From the NCBI GenBank assembly GCA_016710325.1, contig JADJXK010000001.1, positions 1,054,001-1,118,000 of the forward strand: a DNA stretch of 64,000 bases, written 5' to 3'. Every line of letters begins with the position of its first letter. Within the stretch, counting starts at the first letter, position 1. The stretch comes from Candidatus Leptofilum proximum. GTDB lineage: Bacteria; Chloroflexota; Anaerolineae; Promineifilales; Promineifilaceae. The notes under the pieces were generated by a model. That model had not been told where the DNA came from, made no database searches, and saw nothing but the letters and a program-made list of their open reading frames with translations. This document shows, one piece after another, positions 25,137 through 33,139 of the stretch. Both the position numbers and the translations under genes were made by a program.

Positions 25137-25610
25137 ATGAAACAAGCAGAACGTAAACCGGTTACCGGTCTCAAAAAGTTTTTCTTCCGCGCCCCGCTCT
25201 TCCTCTACCGGATTGGGCTGGGCGGCCTGTTGGGCCAGCGCTTTTTGCTGCTCAACCACATCGGCCGTAAAAGCGGTCAGCCGCGCCAAACGGTCCTGGA
25301 AGTAGTCAACCATGACCAGGCAGCAGACACCTACACCATCGCTTCGGGCTTTGGCCAAAAGTCAGATTGGTATTTGAATATTTTGGCGCATCCTCAAGTT
25401 GAGATTCAGGTGGGGTGGCGCAAGATGGCGGTTACGGCCGTTCCCCTCTCCCCCGAAGCCTCCGGCCAGGCGATGGTGGATTATGCCCGCCGCCATCCCA
25501 CGGCCGCCAAAAACCTGGGCAGGCTCATCGGCTACGATGTCTCGACTGAAGAAGAGTATCGCACCGTCGGGCGTGAATCAATTCCCTTCATTGCTTTGGA
25601 GCCAGGATGA
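25137..25610 (+). CDS. Deazaflavin (F420)-dependent nitroreductase family protein
   Basis: A 157-residue protein of the DDN/split-barrel group: FLLLNHIGRKSGQPRQTVLE, the mid-segment ASGFGQKSDWYLNILAHPQV and VGWRKMAVTAVPL are the usual blocks. These enzymes use reduced F420 to reduce nitro compounds, quinones or enones. They are common in Actinobacteria and Chloroflexota, which supports the assignment of the host. The start at 25137 avoids overlap with the preceding gene (an in-frame start at 25107 would overlap it). The next gene overlaps it by four bases. Confidence 0.9.
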   Translation: MKQAERKPVTGLKKFFFRAPLFLYRIGLGGLLGQRFLLLNHIGRKSGQPRQTVLEVVNHDQAADTYTIASGFGQKSDWYLNILAHPQVEIQVGWRKMAVTAVPLSPEASGQAMVDYARRHPTAAKNLGRLIGYDVSTEEEYRTVGRESIPFIALEPG

Positions 25611-26242
25611 AAATTGAATGGACACCTCCTGAACCGCGCCCTGGCCTGGCGGGCGCGTGGGATAAATTTATTGGTCCTGGCGCCACCAATGCTGAGCTGT
25701 GGCTGGAGTTGTTAGGGGCGTTGGGGCTAACGGCCGTTCTCACCCTCATCAACTTCACCCAGCGCAGCGAACTTAACTGGACCACCTGGCAGTGGCTTGT
25801 TTTTTTGCTGTTTGCTTTTGACTTGTCTGGAGGCATCATCACCAACGCCACGTCAGGGGCCAAGCGTTGGTACCATCGTCCTGAGCAGCGTTTCATCGAC
25901 CATGTTGGCTTTGTGGCGCTTCACGGAATTCATCTGGCGGTCGTTGCCTGGCTCTTCCGTGACGGTGACTGGCTGTATTTTGCGATTTATTACGGGTGGT
26001 TGCTGGGAGGAACGGCCGTCATCCTCCGTACGCCTCTTTATTTGCAACGGCCGTTAGCCCTCCTGCTTTACAGCGGCACACTGCTGCTAAATAGCAGCCT
26101 CATCTTGCCAACTGCAGGACTCGGCTGGTTCATTCCCTTCTTTTTTCTCAAGCTGCTGGTTGCTCACCTGCTGCTGGAAGCACCCTTCCAACCGGAATCC
26201 ATCTCTAACCGGCAGGCGCACCATTCAGGGCAACGCCGGTAA
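25607..26242 (+). CDS. Polytopic membrane protein of unknown function
   Basis: A 211-residue protein with about six hydrophobic segments (ELLGALGLTAVLTLINF, WLVFLLFAFDLSGGIITNA, VALHGIHLAVVAWLF, LYFAIYYGWLLGGTAVIL, ALLLYSGTLLLNSSLI and WFIPFFFLKLLVAHLLL). HRPEQRF and HGIHL are possible functional histidines. It ends the TetR operon, translationally coupled to the oxidoreductase by ATGA. Its last 38 bases overlap the end of the convergent LysR-type gene. I do not recognise the family with certainty. Confidence 0.8.
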   Translation: MKIEWTPPEPRPGLAGAWDKFIGPGATNAELWLELLGALGLTAVLTLINFTQRSELNWTTWQWLVFLLFAFDLSGGIITNATSGAKRWYHRPEQRFIDHVGFVALHGIHLAVVAWLFRDGDWLYFAIYYGWLLGGTAVILRTPLYLQRPLALLLYSGTLLLNSSLILPTAGLGWFIPFFFLKLLVAHLLLEAPFQPESISNRQAHHSGQRR

Positions 26243-27188
26243 AAGCAAATTCATCCTCGTTGTTTTTGGAAGACTGCATCAGTTTATCCAGCACAGAATT
26301 TTTCGGGTCAGTTACAAACTCCCAGAAAGCCGTTTGGGCTGTAGTGCCCAACCGGTTGGCATCACGCCCAATGTAAATCTCCTGCTCAATATCCAACCCA
26401 CGGACCTTAACGGGGGCCACCTTCCCTTCTACCAACCGGGCAATAATGATTTGTGAGACAAAACCAACGCCAATCCCTTCCTGAACGGCCAGAGCAATAG
26501 CTTCAGAGTTACCCAGGGTCAAAATAGTTTTCAACTGGTTGAACCCAATGCCGTGCTCGCGCAGTTTTTCTTCTGCCACGTAACGTGTTCCCGACCCTTC
26601 CTCACGCCAGATGAAGTTCACATCCAGAAGCTCTTCCGGCTCAACCCACTGCCTTTTTGCCCAGGGGTGGTTAAGCGGCACAATCAGGCTTACCCGGTCC
26701 GTAATAAATTTGCAGAATTGCAGATTGGGATTTAGCTCCTGGGCACTGGCCAGGGCAACGTGCACCTCACCGTCACACAACATCTGCACAGCTATCTTGC
26801 GTGGTGTCACGTAACAACTGGCCTCGACTTTAGGATGCTGCTGCATAAAGCTGGCCAGCAGAAACGGCAGCACGTATTTGCCGACCGTTGTACTACAGCC
26901 GACGACGAGACGGCCGTACACATCCCCCTTCAACGACTCCATTTTGTTGTCAATACTTTGCGATACACTCACCATCTCTTGCGCCATGGGCAGCAATGCC
27001 TCACCGGCATCCGTCAGGCGCAGGTGCCGCCCCGACCGCACAAACAGCTGCAAGCCAAAATGCTGCTCCAACGCCTGAATGTGTTGGCTCACACTCGGTT
27101 GGGTCATATGCAGCTGGCGGGCAGCGGCCGTGAAGTTGAGCGTCCGTGCTGCGGTTAAAAAAACGTTTAATTGATGCGCATCTAGCAT
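26205..27188 (-). CDS. LysR family transcriptional regulator
   Basis: A 327-residue protein. The N-terminal winged helix is typical (HQLNVFLTAARTLNFTAAAR, QLHMTQPSVSQHIQALEQHF), and the C-terminal two-lobed effector domain includes GRLVVGCSTTVGKYVLP and GNSEAIALAVQEGIGVGFVS. The pattern is closest to the CysB/CbbR/CysL side of the family, which often controls sulfur or carbon assimilation. AGGAGAGA precedes the ATG. It lies downstream of the tetra-rhodanese and multiheme genes in the same direction, separated by several hairpins, so it may be the local regulator, which is inference. Confidence 0.93.
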   Translation of the reverse strand: MLDAHQLNVFLTAARTLNFTAAARQLHMTQPSVSQHIQALEQHFGLQLFVRSGRHLRLTDAGEALLPMAQEMVSVSQSIDNKMESLKGDVYGRLVVGCSTTVGKYVLPFLLASFMQQHPKVEASCYVTPRKIAVQMLCDGEVHVALASAQELNPNLQFCKFITDRVSLIVPLNHPWAKRQWVEPEELLDVNFIWREEGSGTRYVAEEKLREHGIGFNQLKTILTLGNSEAIALAVQEGIGVGFVSQIIIARLVEGKVAPVKVRGLDIEQEIYIGRDANRLGTTAQTAFWEFVTDPKNSVLDKLMQSSKNNEDEFAFTGVALNGAPAG

Positions 27189-27321
27189 GATACTCTCTCC
27201 TGCTTTTCTTTACAGTTAGTATGCCTTACCTGCCACCCGTCTTATAGTGCTAAATGTCATAAGCAAATGCTATCAATGACACCCTCTACCATAAAAAAGT
27301 TTGGCAGTAGCTAAGAAAAGA

Positions 27322-27353
27322 CAAAAGCCCTCTGCCGTCACAGAGGACTTTTG
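27322..27353. terminator. Hairpin between rhodanese and LysR genes (1)
   Basis: CAAAAGCCCTCTG (27322-27334) pairs with CAGAGGACTTTTG (27341-27353) with one mismatch and a 6-base loop. The stem's A/T-rich ends resemble a bidirectional terminator. Confidence 0.65.
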
Positions 27354-27386
27354 CCGTTACTTTATCGGAAATAATCGGGCAACGAA

Positions 27387-27428
27387 GTAAGCGGCCAACA
27401 AAACTTCCCTGATTGGAAGGCCGCTTAC
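27387..27428. terminator. Hairpin between rhodanese and LysR genes (2)
   Basis: GTAAGCGGCC (27387-27396) and GGCCGCTTAC (27419-27428) form a perfect stem; an inner CTTCC/GGAAG pair lengthens it. It is the second of three consecutive hairpins in this spacer. Confidence 0.55.
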
Positions 27429-27434
27429 TCCAAG

Positions 27435-27470
27435 CCGTCCGCACAATTCCGTTAACCTATTTGCGGACGG
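27435..27470 (-). terminator. Hairpin directly after the rhodanese gene (3)
   Basis: CCGTCCGCA (27435-27443) and TGCGGACGG (27462-27470) form a perfect 9-base stem that ends 3 bases after the stop codon of the rhodanese gene. No T-run follows, so it may protect the mRNA end. Confidence 0.55.
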
Positions 27471-27473
27471 CCA

Positions 27474-29300
27474 CTAAGGCGCCGCAAATTCCACAACCGG
27501 GTATCCGGCTTCCACCCAGCCTCCGAAACCGCCACGTAAACTGCGTACGTCGCTGTAACCGTAAGACCACAGAATGCTCATGGCAATGGTGGAACGATGG
27601 CCGCTGCCGCAGTAGACCACGACTGGACCGTCCATATCAGCTGGCCATTGGTCTTTCATAGCCACAAACGTTTCCAGTGGTACATGGACCCAATTTGCCG
27701 CTTCGATCACGCCGTTTTCTTCCAGCTCTTCCTGGCGGCGCACGTCAATCACAAACAGATCCGGGTTCTCCAGCAGCGCCAGGTTAAAATCATCCGCGGT
27801 GATGACGCCGTACCCATCCGGCACGCTGTGCAGCATTTCTTGCATCGCCGCAACGGCCGCAGGATCCGGTTCGGCAACTTCCAGCTCCATCGGCTCCAGC
27901 GGCAGCCCTTCCGCCACTGCATAACCAGCCTCAACCCAGGCGCCAAAGCTGCCGCCAGTCAGACCGCGTACGTCTTGCCAGCCCATTGCTTCCAGGGCCG
28001 CCATGGCGATGGTGCAGCGCCAACCGCTGCCACAGTAGCTCACGATGGGGGTGTCGAAGCTGGGCAGCCATTCAATGTGATCCGCCACCTCGCGCAGCGG
28101 GATGTTAACAGCGCCTTCGATGTAGCCATTTTCTTCAATTTCACCGGGCTCACGAACGTCCAGTAAAAACGGCGGAGCATCTTCGGCCAGCAGCAGGTTC
28201 AGGTCATCCACACTGATGGTGTTGTAGCCTTCCATACCATCCAGAAAGGTGGTGAAGGCCGCGTCCATGTCAAAGGTCGGTTCAGGCACACCCACCGCCG
28301 GGAAGCCGCCAGAAGCCCAGCCCCCAAAACCACCGCGCAGGCTGCGCACATCGGTGTAACCGTACGACCATAAAATGCTCATGGCAATGGTGGATCGGTG
28401 GCCACTGCCGCAGTAAACAACAATGGGGGCATTTACATCAGCAGGCCAGTCAGCAGATAGCTCAACCAGCTGCTCCAAGGGGACAAAAACCAGGTTCGGG
28501 TGATCGATATACCCGTTCTCTTCCACTTCTTCAGCCCGGCGCACGTCAATCAAGATGATGTCTGGATTTTCGACCAGCGCAACGCTCAGGTCCTCAGGGC
28601 TAACGGCGCCAAAGCCGTCCGGCACGTTGTGCAGCATTTCTTGCATGGCGGTCACCATGGCCGGGTCCGGCGTAGCGGCATCCAAAGCAACCAGTTCGGG
28701 GAGCTCACCTTCAGCGATGGGGTAGCCAGCTTCCACCCACCCACCAAAGCTGCCACCGGTCAGGCCGCGTACATCTTGCCAGCCCAGTGCTTCCAAAGCC
28801 ACCATGGCAATGGTGCAGCGCCAGCCGCTGCCGCAGTAGCTCACGATGGGGGTATCAAAGCTGGGCAGGTATTGCAGGTTATCGGCAACCTCACGCAGCG
28901 GAATGTTAACGGCCCCTTCGATCCAGCCTTTTTCTTCCAGTTCACTGGGTTCACGAACGTCCAGCAGAAACGGCGGTTCTTCGACCAGCATTTCGCTAAG
29001 TTCGTCCACGCTAATGGTGTTGTACCGCTCCATACCGCTGAGGAACGTGGTAAAGGCGCCATCAAGGTCAGCCTCGGCCATGGGTTCTTCCATGGGCTCT
29101 TCGGTTACTTCTTCGGCGGGCTCTTCGGCAGCTTCTTCAACCGGTTCAGCAGCCGGTTCTTCTTCCACCACTGCTTCGGTTTCTTCAACGGCCGTTGTAT
29201 CCGGCTCGGCAACTGGTTCATCGGTGGCTGTATCGCCGCCACAGGCGGCCAAAAGCAGGCCCAAAATCAGTAAAAGCACTAAATATTTGTAAGTTTTCAT
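27474..29300 (-). CDS. Lipoprotein with four rhodanese domains
   Basis: A 608-residue protein with a lipoprotein signal (LGLLLAAC, Cys20), an acidic Glu/Val/Pro spacer (21-78) and four rhodanese domains. The active-site loops are YCGSGWRC (Cys156), YCGSGHRS (Cys297), YCGSGWRC (Cys423) and YCGSGHRS (Cys564). The order is A-B-A-B, and the second AB pair is nearly a copy of the first (SFDTPIVSYCGSGWRCTIAM occurs in both), so a two-domain protein was duplicated. All four cysteines are present, so all may transfer sulfane sulfur. It sits outside the membrane, 65 bases downstream of the 12-heme cytochrome gene and probably co-transcribed. A role in periplasmic polysulfide or thiosulfate handling is inferred. 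Confidence 0.93.
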   Translation of the reverse strand: MKTYKYLVLLLILGLLLAACGGDTATDEPVAEPDTTAVEETEAVVEEEPAAEPVEEAAEEPAEEVTEEPMEEPMAEADLDGAFTTFLSGMERYNTISVDELSEMLVEEPPFLLDVREPSELEEKGWIEGAVNIPLREVADNLQYLPSFDTPIVSYCGSGWRCTIAMVALEALGWQDVRGLTGGSFGGWVEAGYPIAEGELPELVALDAATPDPAMVTAMQEMLHNVPDGFGAVSPEDLSVALVENPDIILIDVRRAEEVEENGYIDHPNLVFVPLEQLVELSADWPADVNAPIVVYCGSGHRSTIAMSILWSYGYTDVRSLRGGFGGWASGGFPAVGVPEPTFDMDAAFTTFLDGMEGYNTISVDDLNLLLAEDAPPFLLDVREPGEIEENGYIEGAVNIPLREVADHIEWLPSFDTPIVSYCGSGWRCTIAMAALEAMGWQDVRGLTGGSFGAWVEAGYAVAEGLPLEPMELEVAEPDPAAVAAMQEMLHSVPDGYGVITADDFNLALLENPDLFVIDVRRQEELEENGVIEAANWVHVPLETFVAMKDQWPADMDGPVVVYCGSGHRSTIAMSILWSYGYSDVRSLRGGFGGWVEAGYPVVEFAAP

Positions 29301-29365
29301 TTCTTACTCCTCGCAGAATGTCGGGGGAGAGCAGCCAGGTGGGCTGCCCCCCCATAAATTTTGAA

Positions 29366-30598
29366 CTAGGGTGACTCAACTGTGGGTGTAATCACCGTGG
29401 TTGTTGTAATGGTGGTGGACGAGGTGATGGTCAACGTTGAAGTAATTTCCGAAACTGGCGGTGGAATAACGTCCACAATCACCGGCAAATTCGCCTCCAG
29501 CTCCTCCGGATACACCTTATCGGCCGTCAGGAACAGATCGGCGTTGCCGTGGCAGGCGTCACACGATTCCGTTTGCGGCGTGTTGCGCTGGATGTTGTGC
29601 GGCGTGGTGTAGACCCACGTCGGCAGCGCGCTAAAGTTAGCCAGCAAATCCTCCCCGTAATAGGCAAAGCTGTCTTCCGCCACTGGCACGTGCCGCAGCG
29701 TCACGTATTCATACGGCCGATCGTAACTCTCCAACGCATTCTTCCCGATGATGAAAGTGAAATACGACCCATCCGTGGCAAAATACGGATTGCCGGTGGT
29801 TTCACTAATCTGCACATGGCAGCCATCGCAGCTAGTGTAGGAGACCGAGTGGCACACCTGGCAGGAAAGATCGCCGCCATGCTGCTGGTGCATCTCGATG
29901 TCGTCATCCTGCATGGCAACAGTCATGTGGCAAGACTCGCAGCTAGGCGTCTGCGCCCCGTCATAGCGGTGATCGGCCGGCGCTTCCAGGGCTGCCAGCT
30001 GTTCTTCTGGCCCGGTGTGGCACGATTGGCAATCATCTGGCGCACCGTGCATCTGGTGCCCGGAGTGACAGTCCACACAGGTCATCCGCCCCTGGCTAAA
30101 GTGCACATCAGGCCGCAAATCTTCGTGTTTGCCCAGGTACTCGTTACCCACCCGGCTGCCGTGGCAAGCCGTGCAGTTACGCGTCATCGACGGCGTTTCA
30201 TTGAAGATATGCCCTTCGATGAGGCCGCCGCCCACCAGGTTCGGCTGGCTGACATGGCACTCACCACAGGTGGCATGACAGCTGCTGCAGTGGTTGCCAA
30301 ACATCGTTGTGATCGTTTCATGATCTTCTGGTAAGGTGCGGGCATCCAGCACGGTCCAGTACCCTGCCAGGTTGTTGTGCAGGTTGTTGTCGTGTGTGGC
30401 CACCACGTCGGGATGGCATTCGCCGCACGACGCCACTGGATTTTCACTGGGGTTTTCAACAAGCCCTACGTGGGCTTCAAATTTGTCGGGCGTGTTTTGC
30501 CCGGCATGACAATCGACACAGGCCACCTGGCCATGTACTTCTTCGGGGAACAGTTCCCCATCTACCAAAACCTTCTCCCATGGCTCCAACGGAGCCAC
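29366..30598 (-). CDS. Multiheme cytochrome c, 11-heme part of an interrupted 12-heme protein
   Basis: Eleven CxxCH heme sites can be read (CVDCH, CGECH, CSSCH, CGECH, CTACH, CVDCH, CQSCH, CESCH, CQVCH, CDGCH, CDACH) plus several distal His. A Thr-rich tail follows (TITSSTTITTTTVITPT). The visible open frame starts at GTG 30598 and has no signal peptide, though heme attachment needs export. Upstream in the same frame, past a single TGA (30608-30610), lies a lipoprotein with the first heme site (30608-30943). The two are most simply one gene of about 525 codons. GGGGGAGAG between TGA and GTG could also allow re-initiation. The product probably carries electrons across the cell envelope. Confidence 0.85.
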   Translation of the reverse strand: MAPLEPWEKVLVDGELFPEEVHGQVACVDCHAGQNTPDKFEAHVGLVENPSENPVASCGECHPDVVATHDNNLHNNLAGYWTVLDARTLPEDHETITTMFGNHCSSCHATCGECHVSQPNLVGGGLIEGHIFNETPSMTRNCTACHGSRVGNEYLGKHEDLRPDVHFSQGRMTCVDCHSGHQMHGAPDDCQSCHTGPEEQLAALEAPADHRYDGAQTPSCESCHMTVAMQDDDIEMHQQHGGDLSCQVCHSVSYTSCDGCHVQISETTGNPYFATDGSYFTFIIGKNALESYDRPYEYVTLRHVPVAEDSFAYYGEDLLANFSALPTWVYTTPHNIQRNTPQTESCDACHGNADLFLTADKVYPEELEANLPVIVDVIPPPVSEITSTLTITSSTTITTTTVITPTVESP

Positions 30599-30607
30599 CT
30601 CTCCCCC

Positions 30608-30943
30608 TCAGCCTTCCCCTTCGTTTTCGCTAATCACCTCTTCTTCGGGATCGGCCGTTTGGATGAGCAGGTCTTTATTGGTATGGCAGTCCAGGCAGTT
30701 GTCGACGGGAGCTGGCTCCTCGGTAGGTTCGGTAAGGGGTTCGGCGGTGGGTGAAACGGCCGTTACCGTCTCCACCACCACGGGCTCTGCATTAGCCACC
30801 TCATCGGCCGTGTCCCGCTCGGCTGATTGGCAGGCCACCAGCGCCACCGCCCCCAACATGAGAAGCAGGCTTACCACAAATCCTATTGTTTTGAGCGGAA
30901 GTTTCGCCTGATTCAAGATACGCTCCTTCAAACTTTGGTCCAT
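30608..30943 (-). CDS. Lipoprotein with one heme-binding site, N-terminal part of the interrupted 12-heme cytochrome
   Basis: Starts at ATG 30943 (a further ATG at 30973 is possible). A signal helix and lipobox (GAVALVAC) are followed by a Val/Thr/Pro/Glu spacer and one heme site, DNCLDCHTNKDLLIQ. The frame ends at TGA 30608-30610 in a Glu/Gly-rich linker, and continues beyond it in the same frame into the 11-heme cytochrome. On its own it is a 111-residue monoheme lipoprotein, which would be unusual. Nonsense mutation, read error, stop-codon readthrough or genuine coupled genes are all possible. Confidence 0.75.
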   Translation of the reverse strand: MDQSLKERILNQAKLPLKTIGFVVSLLLMLGAVALVACQSAERDTADEVANAEPVVVETVTAVSPTAEPLTEPTEEPAPVDNCLDCHTNKDLLIQTADPEEEVISENEGEG

Positions 30944-31289
30944 AAAATCCAACAGGTCGCAGCCAAAAACCATCTTAGCTTAGCGCTTAATTGGTGAAAA
31001 TTTTCACTATCAGTATAACCAAGTGGTGGGCGAAATCAATCGTTTTTCAAGGTTTTTCTTATTGCTTTTGCCTCTTGCCATCCATAACAAAAAGCAATCG
31101 AAAAGTGTGCCTACCCTATTGAGTACGTTATTTTTTATTGTTAGAATGCAAGTATTGTTAATAATTTCACAAATAGGATCGGGGAAGCTTCAATTGCTTT
31201 GCTTACTTTTGCATGGCAGGGATTATTTCTTTCCAAACCTTTGCAGCTGGACCGAGTAGGTTTCAGTTGTTCTTCCTTTTGAGGCGACT
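30944..31289. promoter_or_regulatory. Divergent regulatory region of the multiheme cytochrome operons
   Basis: A 346-base AT-rich spacer between the 12-heme cytochrome (minus) and the octaheme operon (plus), far lower in GC than its surroundings. It contains the palindrome GTGAAAATTTTCAC at 30994-31007. A stretch near 31131-31175 (TTATTTTTTATTG, GTTAATAATTT) could house promoters. No gene is visible in it. Confidence 0.6.
30994..31007. promoter_or_regulatory. CRP/FNR-family-like operator (GTGA-N6-TCAC)
   Basis: GTGAAAATTTTCAC is a perfect 14-base palindrome with the half-sites GTGA and TCAC spaced by 6, the core of CRP-type sites. It lies 51 bases upstream of the 12-heme cytochrome start. 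The regulator itself is not in the window. Confidence 0.55.
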
Positions 31290-32330
31290 ATGAAAAAGAG
31301 ATTGAAGTTCAAGTTTTTGAATTGGCCACTCCTATTAGGCTTACTCATAGGGGTTTCGAGCCTTTTTTTCAGCGTTCAGCTGGCGCTGGCCCAGGATGAC
31401 GAGGAGCCAGATACACCTGTCATCCCAACGCAGGAATGCCAGGAGTGCCACCTGGATGTGGCCAACCATTGGCAAGACAGTGCCCACGCCCATGCCTTTG
31501 ATGATGAGGTATTCCAGGCACAGTGGAAAGGATTGGGTGAGCCTGGTGAATGCCTGGCCTGCCACACCACCAACTACCAACCAGCCACAGGTGAATTTGC
31601 TGAAGAAGGTGTAGCCTGTGAATCATGCCACGGCGAAACTACCGCAGAACATCCTCCGGCGCCGGTGCCCATTTTGGCCGACACAGAATACTGCGGCACC
31701 TGCCACACCACCACCCTGGGAGAATGGCACCAAACCGGCCATGCTTCGGAAGATATTGGCTGCATGGACTGCCATGATCCTCACAGCCAGCAGCCGCTGT
31801 TTGAGGAAGCTGATGCCATGTGTGTGAACTGCCATGAAGACAGCATGGGTGATTACCTGGAAGATTTACACATCCAGGAAGGGATTGGCTGTGTGGACTG
31901 CCACGCCCTGGTAGTTCCGCCGGAACAGCTGCCGGAAGACGGCATTGTGCCCACAGGCCATGCCTTCACCATCACCCCGGCCACCTGCGTGGCCTGCCAC
32001 ACCGATGCCCTGCACGCCGGTTTTTCGCTGCCGGGTTATGAACACGGAGCAGCTGCTGCCAATGGCCAGAGTGAAACGGCCGCAGGCGGCACTGAAGAAG
32101 AGCTGGTGACTGTTTTGCAAGGCACCGTCAGCCTGGAAGGGCCGGATGAGCTGACGCCGGAACAAAAAGTTCAAACCCTGGAAGCGGCGCTGGCCAATCG
32201 CAACCTGACCCTATTGTTCCAGGGCGGCGTGTTAGGGTTGGTGCTCGGTGGCTCCACGGCCTGGTTTGTGGCCAACAACGTTCGCCAACGGCGCGAGCTT
32301 GAAGGGGACAATGATGAGCAAGAAAAATAA
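31290..32330 (+). CDS. Octaheme cytochrome c with C-terminal membrane anchor
   Basis: A 346-residue protein with a signal peptide (cleavage after LALA, about residue 34). Eight CxxCH sites follow: CQECH, CLACH, CESCH, CGTCH, CMDCH, CVNCH, CVDCH and CVACH. After the last heme come a linker with a short helix and a membrane helix (LLFQGGVLGLVLGGSTAWFV) with a charged end. The heme spacing resembles NrfH/cytochrome c554-like chains rather than a catalytic nitrite reductase, since no CxxCK site is present. It is the first gene of an operon with a ferredoxin-like and a NrfD-like subunit, and it overlaps the second gene by 17 bases. It probably accepts or donates electrons at the outer membrane face. 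Confidence 0.92.
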   Translation: MKKRLKFKFLNWPLLLGLLIGVSSLFFSVQLALAQDDEEPDTPVIPTQECQECHLDVANHWQDSAHAHAFDDEVFQAQWKGLGEPGECLACHTTNYQPATGEFAEEGVACESCHGETTAEHPPAPVPILADTEYCGTCHTTTLGEWHQTGHASEDIGCMDCHDPHSQQPLFEEADAMCVNCHEDSMGDYLEDLHIQEGIGCVDCHALVVPPEQLPEDGIVPTGHAFTITPATCVACHTDALHAGFSLPGYEHGAAAANGQSETAAGGTEEELVTVLQGTVSLEGPDELTPEQKVQTLEAALANRNLTLLFQGGVLGLVLGGSTAWFVANNVRQRRELEGDNDEQEK

Positions 32331-33138
32331 CGACAACCGCAAGCCGCCCCTGTTGAGCCGGCGGGAGGCGTTGAAGATTATCGGGGCGACGGGGGCAACG
32401 GCCGTTATCGCCCAGGCGGTTACGGCGGGGCCACTGTCCTCTGGCGCCATTGAAGGGCTGAAGCGAGAAACGCACCACGCCAGCTCGGACCACGAATGGC
32501 ATATGGTGATTGACCTGGCCGAATGCATCGGCTGCCAGTACTGCATCTGGGCCTGCCAGGCCACCAACGACGTGCCAGAAGACAACATGCGCTGGAATAT
32601 CGGCTTTGATGAGCGCACGGAAAACGGGACCGACTTTTTTATGACACGGCCGTGTCTGCACTGCCAGGAAGCGCCCTGCACCAAGGTTTGCCCGGTGGGG
32701 GCCACCTGGGTGCGCGAAGATGGCATCGTGGCCATGGATTACGATCGCTGCATCGGCTGCCGCTACTGCGAAGTGGCCTGCCCGTACGACGTGCGCCGCT
32801 TCAACTGGGGCACCATCGAGACGGACAACAAGTACCATCCCACCTGGGGCGTGCCCGAAGTAGAACGCCGGGAGCGGGGCGTGGCGGAGAAGTGCACCTT
32901 CTGCGTGCACCGCATTGACCGCGGCCTGGCTGAAGGTCTAACGCCGGGAGTGGACCCGCAGGCGACACCGGCCTGTGTGAACATCTGCCCGGTAAATGCC
33001 CGCATTTTTGGCGACATCAAAGACCCGGAAAGTCCGGTTTCTAAATACCTGGCGGAGCATGAGACGTTCCGGCTGCGGGAAGATTTTGGCACGGAGCCCA
33101 AGGTGCATTACGTGCGCCCGGAACGGGAGGAGGTGTGA
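32314..33138 (+). CDS. Tat-exported ferredoxin-like subunit with four [4Fe-4S] clusters (NrfC/PsrB/DmsB type)
   Basis: A 274-residue protein; ATG 32314 lies 6 bases after AAGGGG. A twin-arginine signal (LLSRREALKIIGATGATAVI) shows export in folded form. Four cysteine groups follow: CIGCQYCIWAC, CLHCQEAPCTKVCP, CIGCRYCEVACP and CTFC...CVNICP, the standard set for four [4Fe-4S] clusters in NrfC, PsrB, DmsB and ActB-like proteins. It would link the octaheme cytochrome and the NrfD-type membrane subunit encoded on either side. No molybdopterin catalytic gene accompanies it. Confidence 0.94.
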   Translation: MSKKNNDNRKPPLLSRREALKIIGATGATAVIAQAVTAGPLSSGAIEGLKRETHHASSDHEWHMVIDLAECIGCQYCIWACQATNDVPEDNMRWNIGFDERTENGTDFFMTRPCLHCQEAPCTKVCPVGATWVREDGIVAMDYDRCIGCRYCEVACPYDVRRFNWGTIETDNKYHPTWGVPEVERRERGVAEKCTFCVHRIDRGLAEGLTPGVDPQATPACVNICPVNARIFGDIKDPESPVSKYLAEHETFRLREDFGTEPKVHYVRPEREEV

Positions 33139-33139
33139 G

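Noticed and set aside
30608..30610. Selenocysteine at the in-frame TGA of the cytochrome
   Set aside because: The TGA lies in a Glu/Gly linker with no redox motif, and I see no convincing stem-loop at the right distance downstream.
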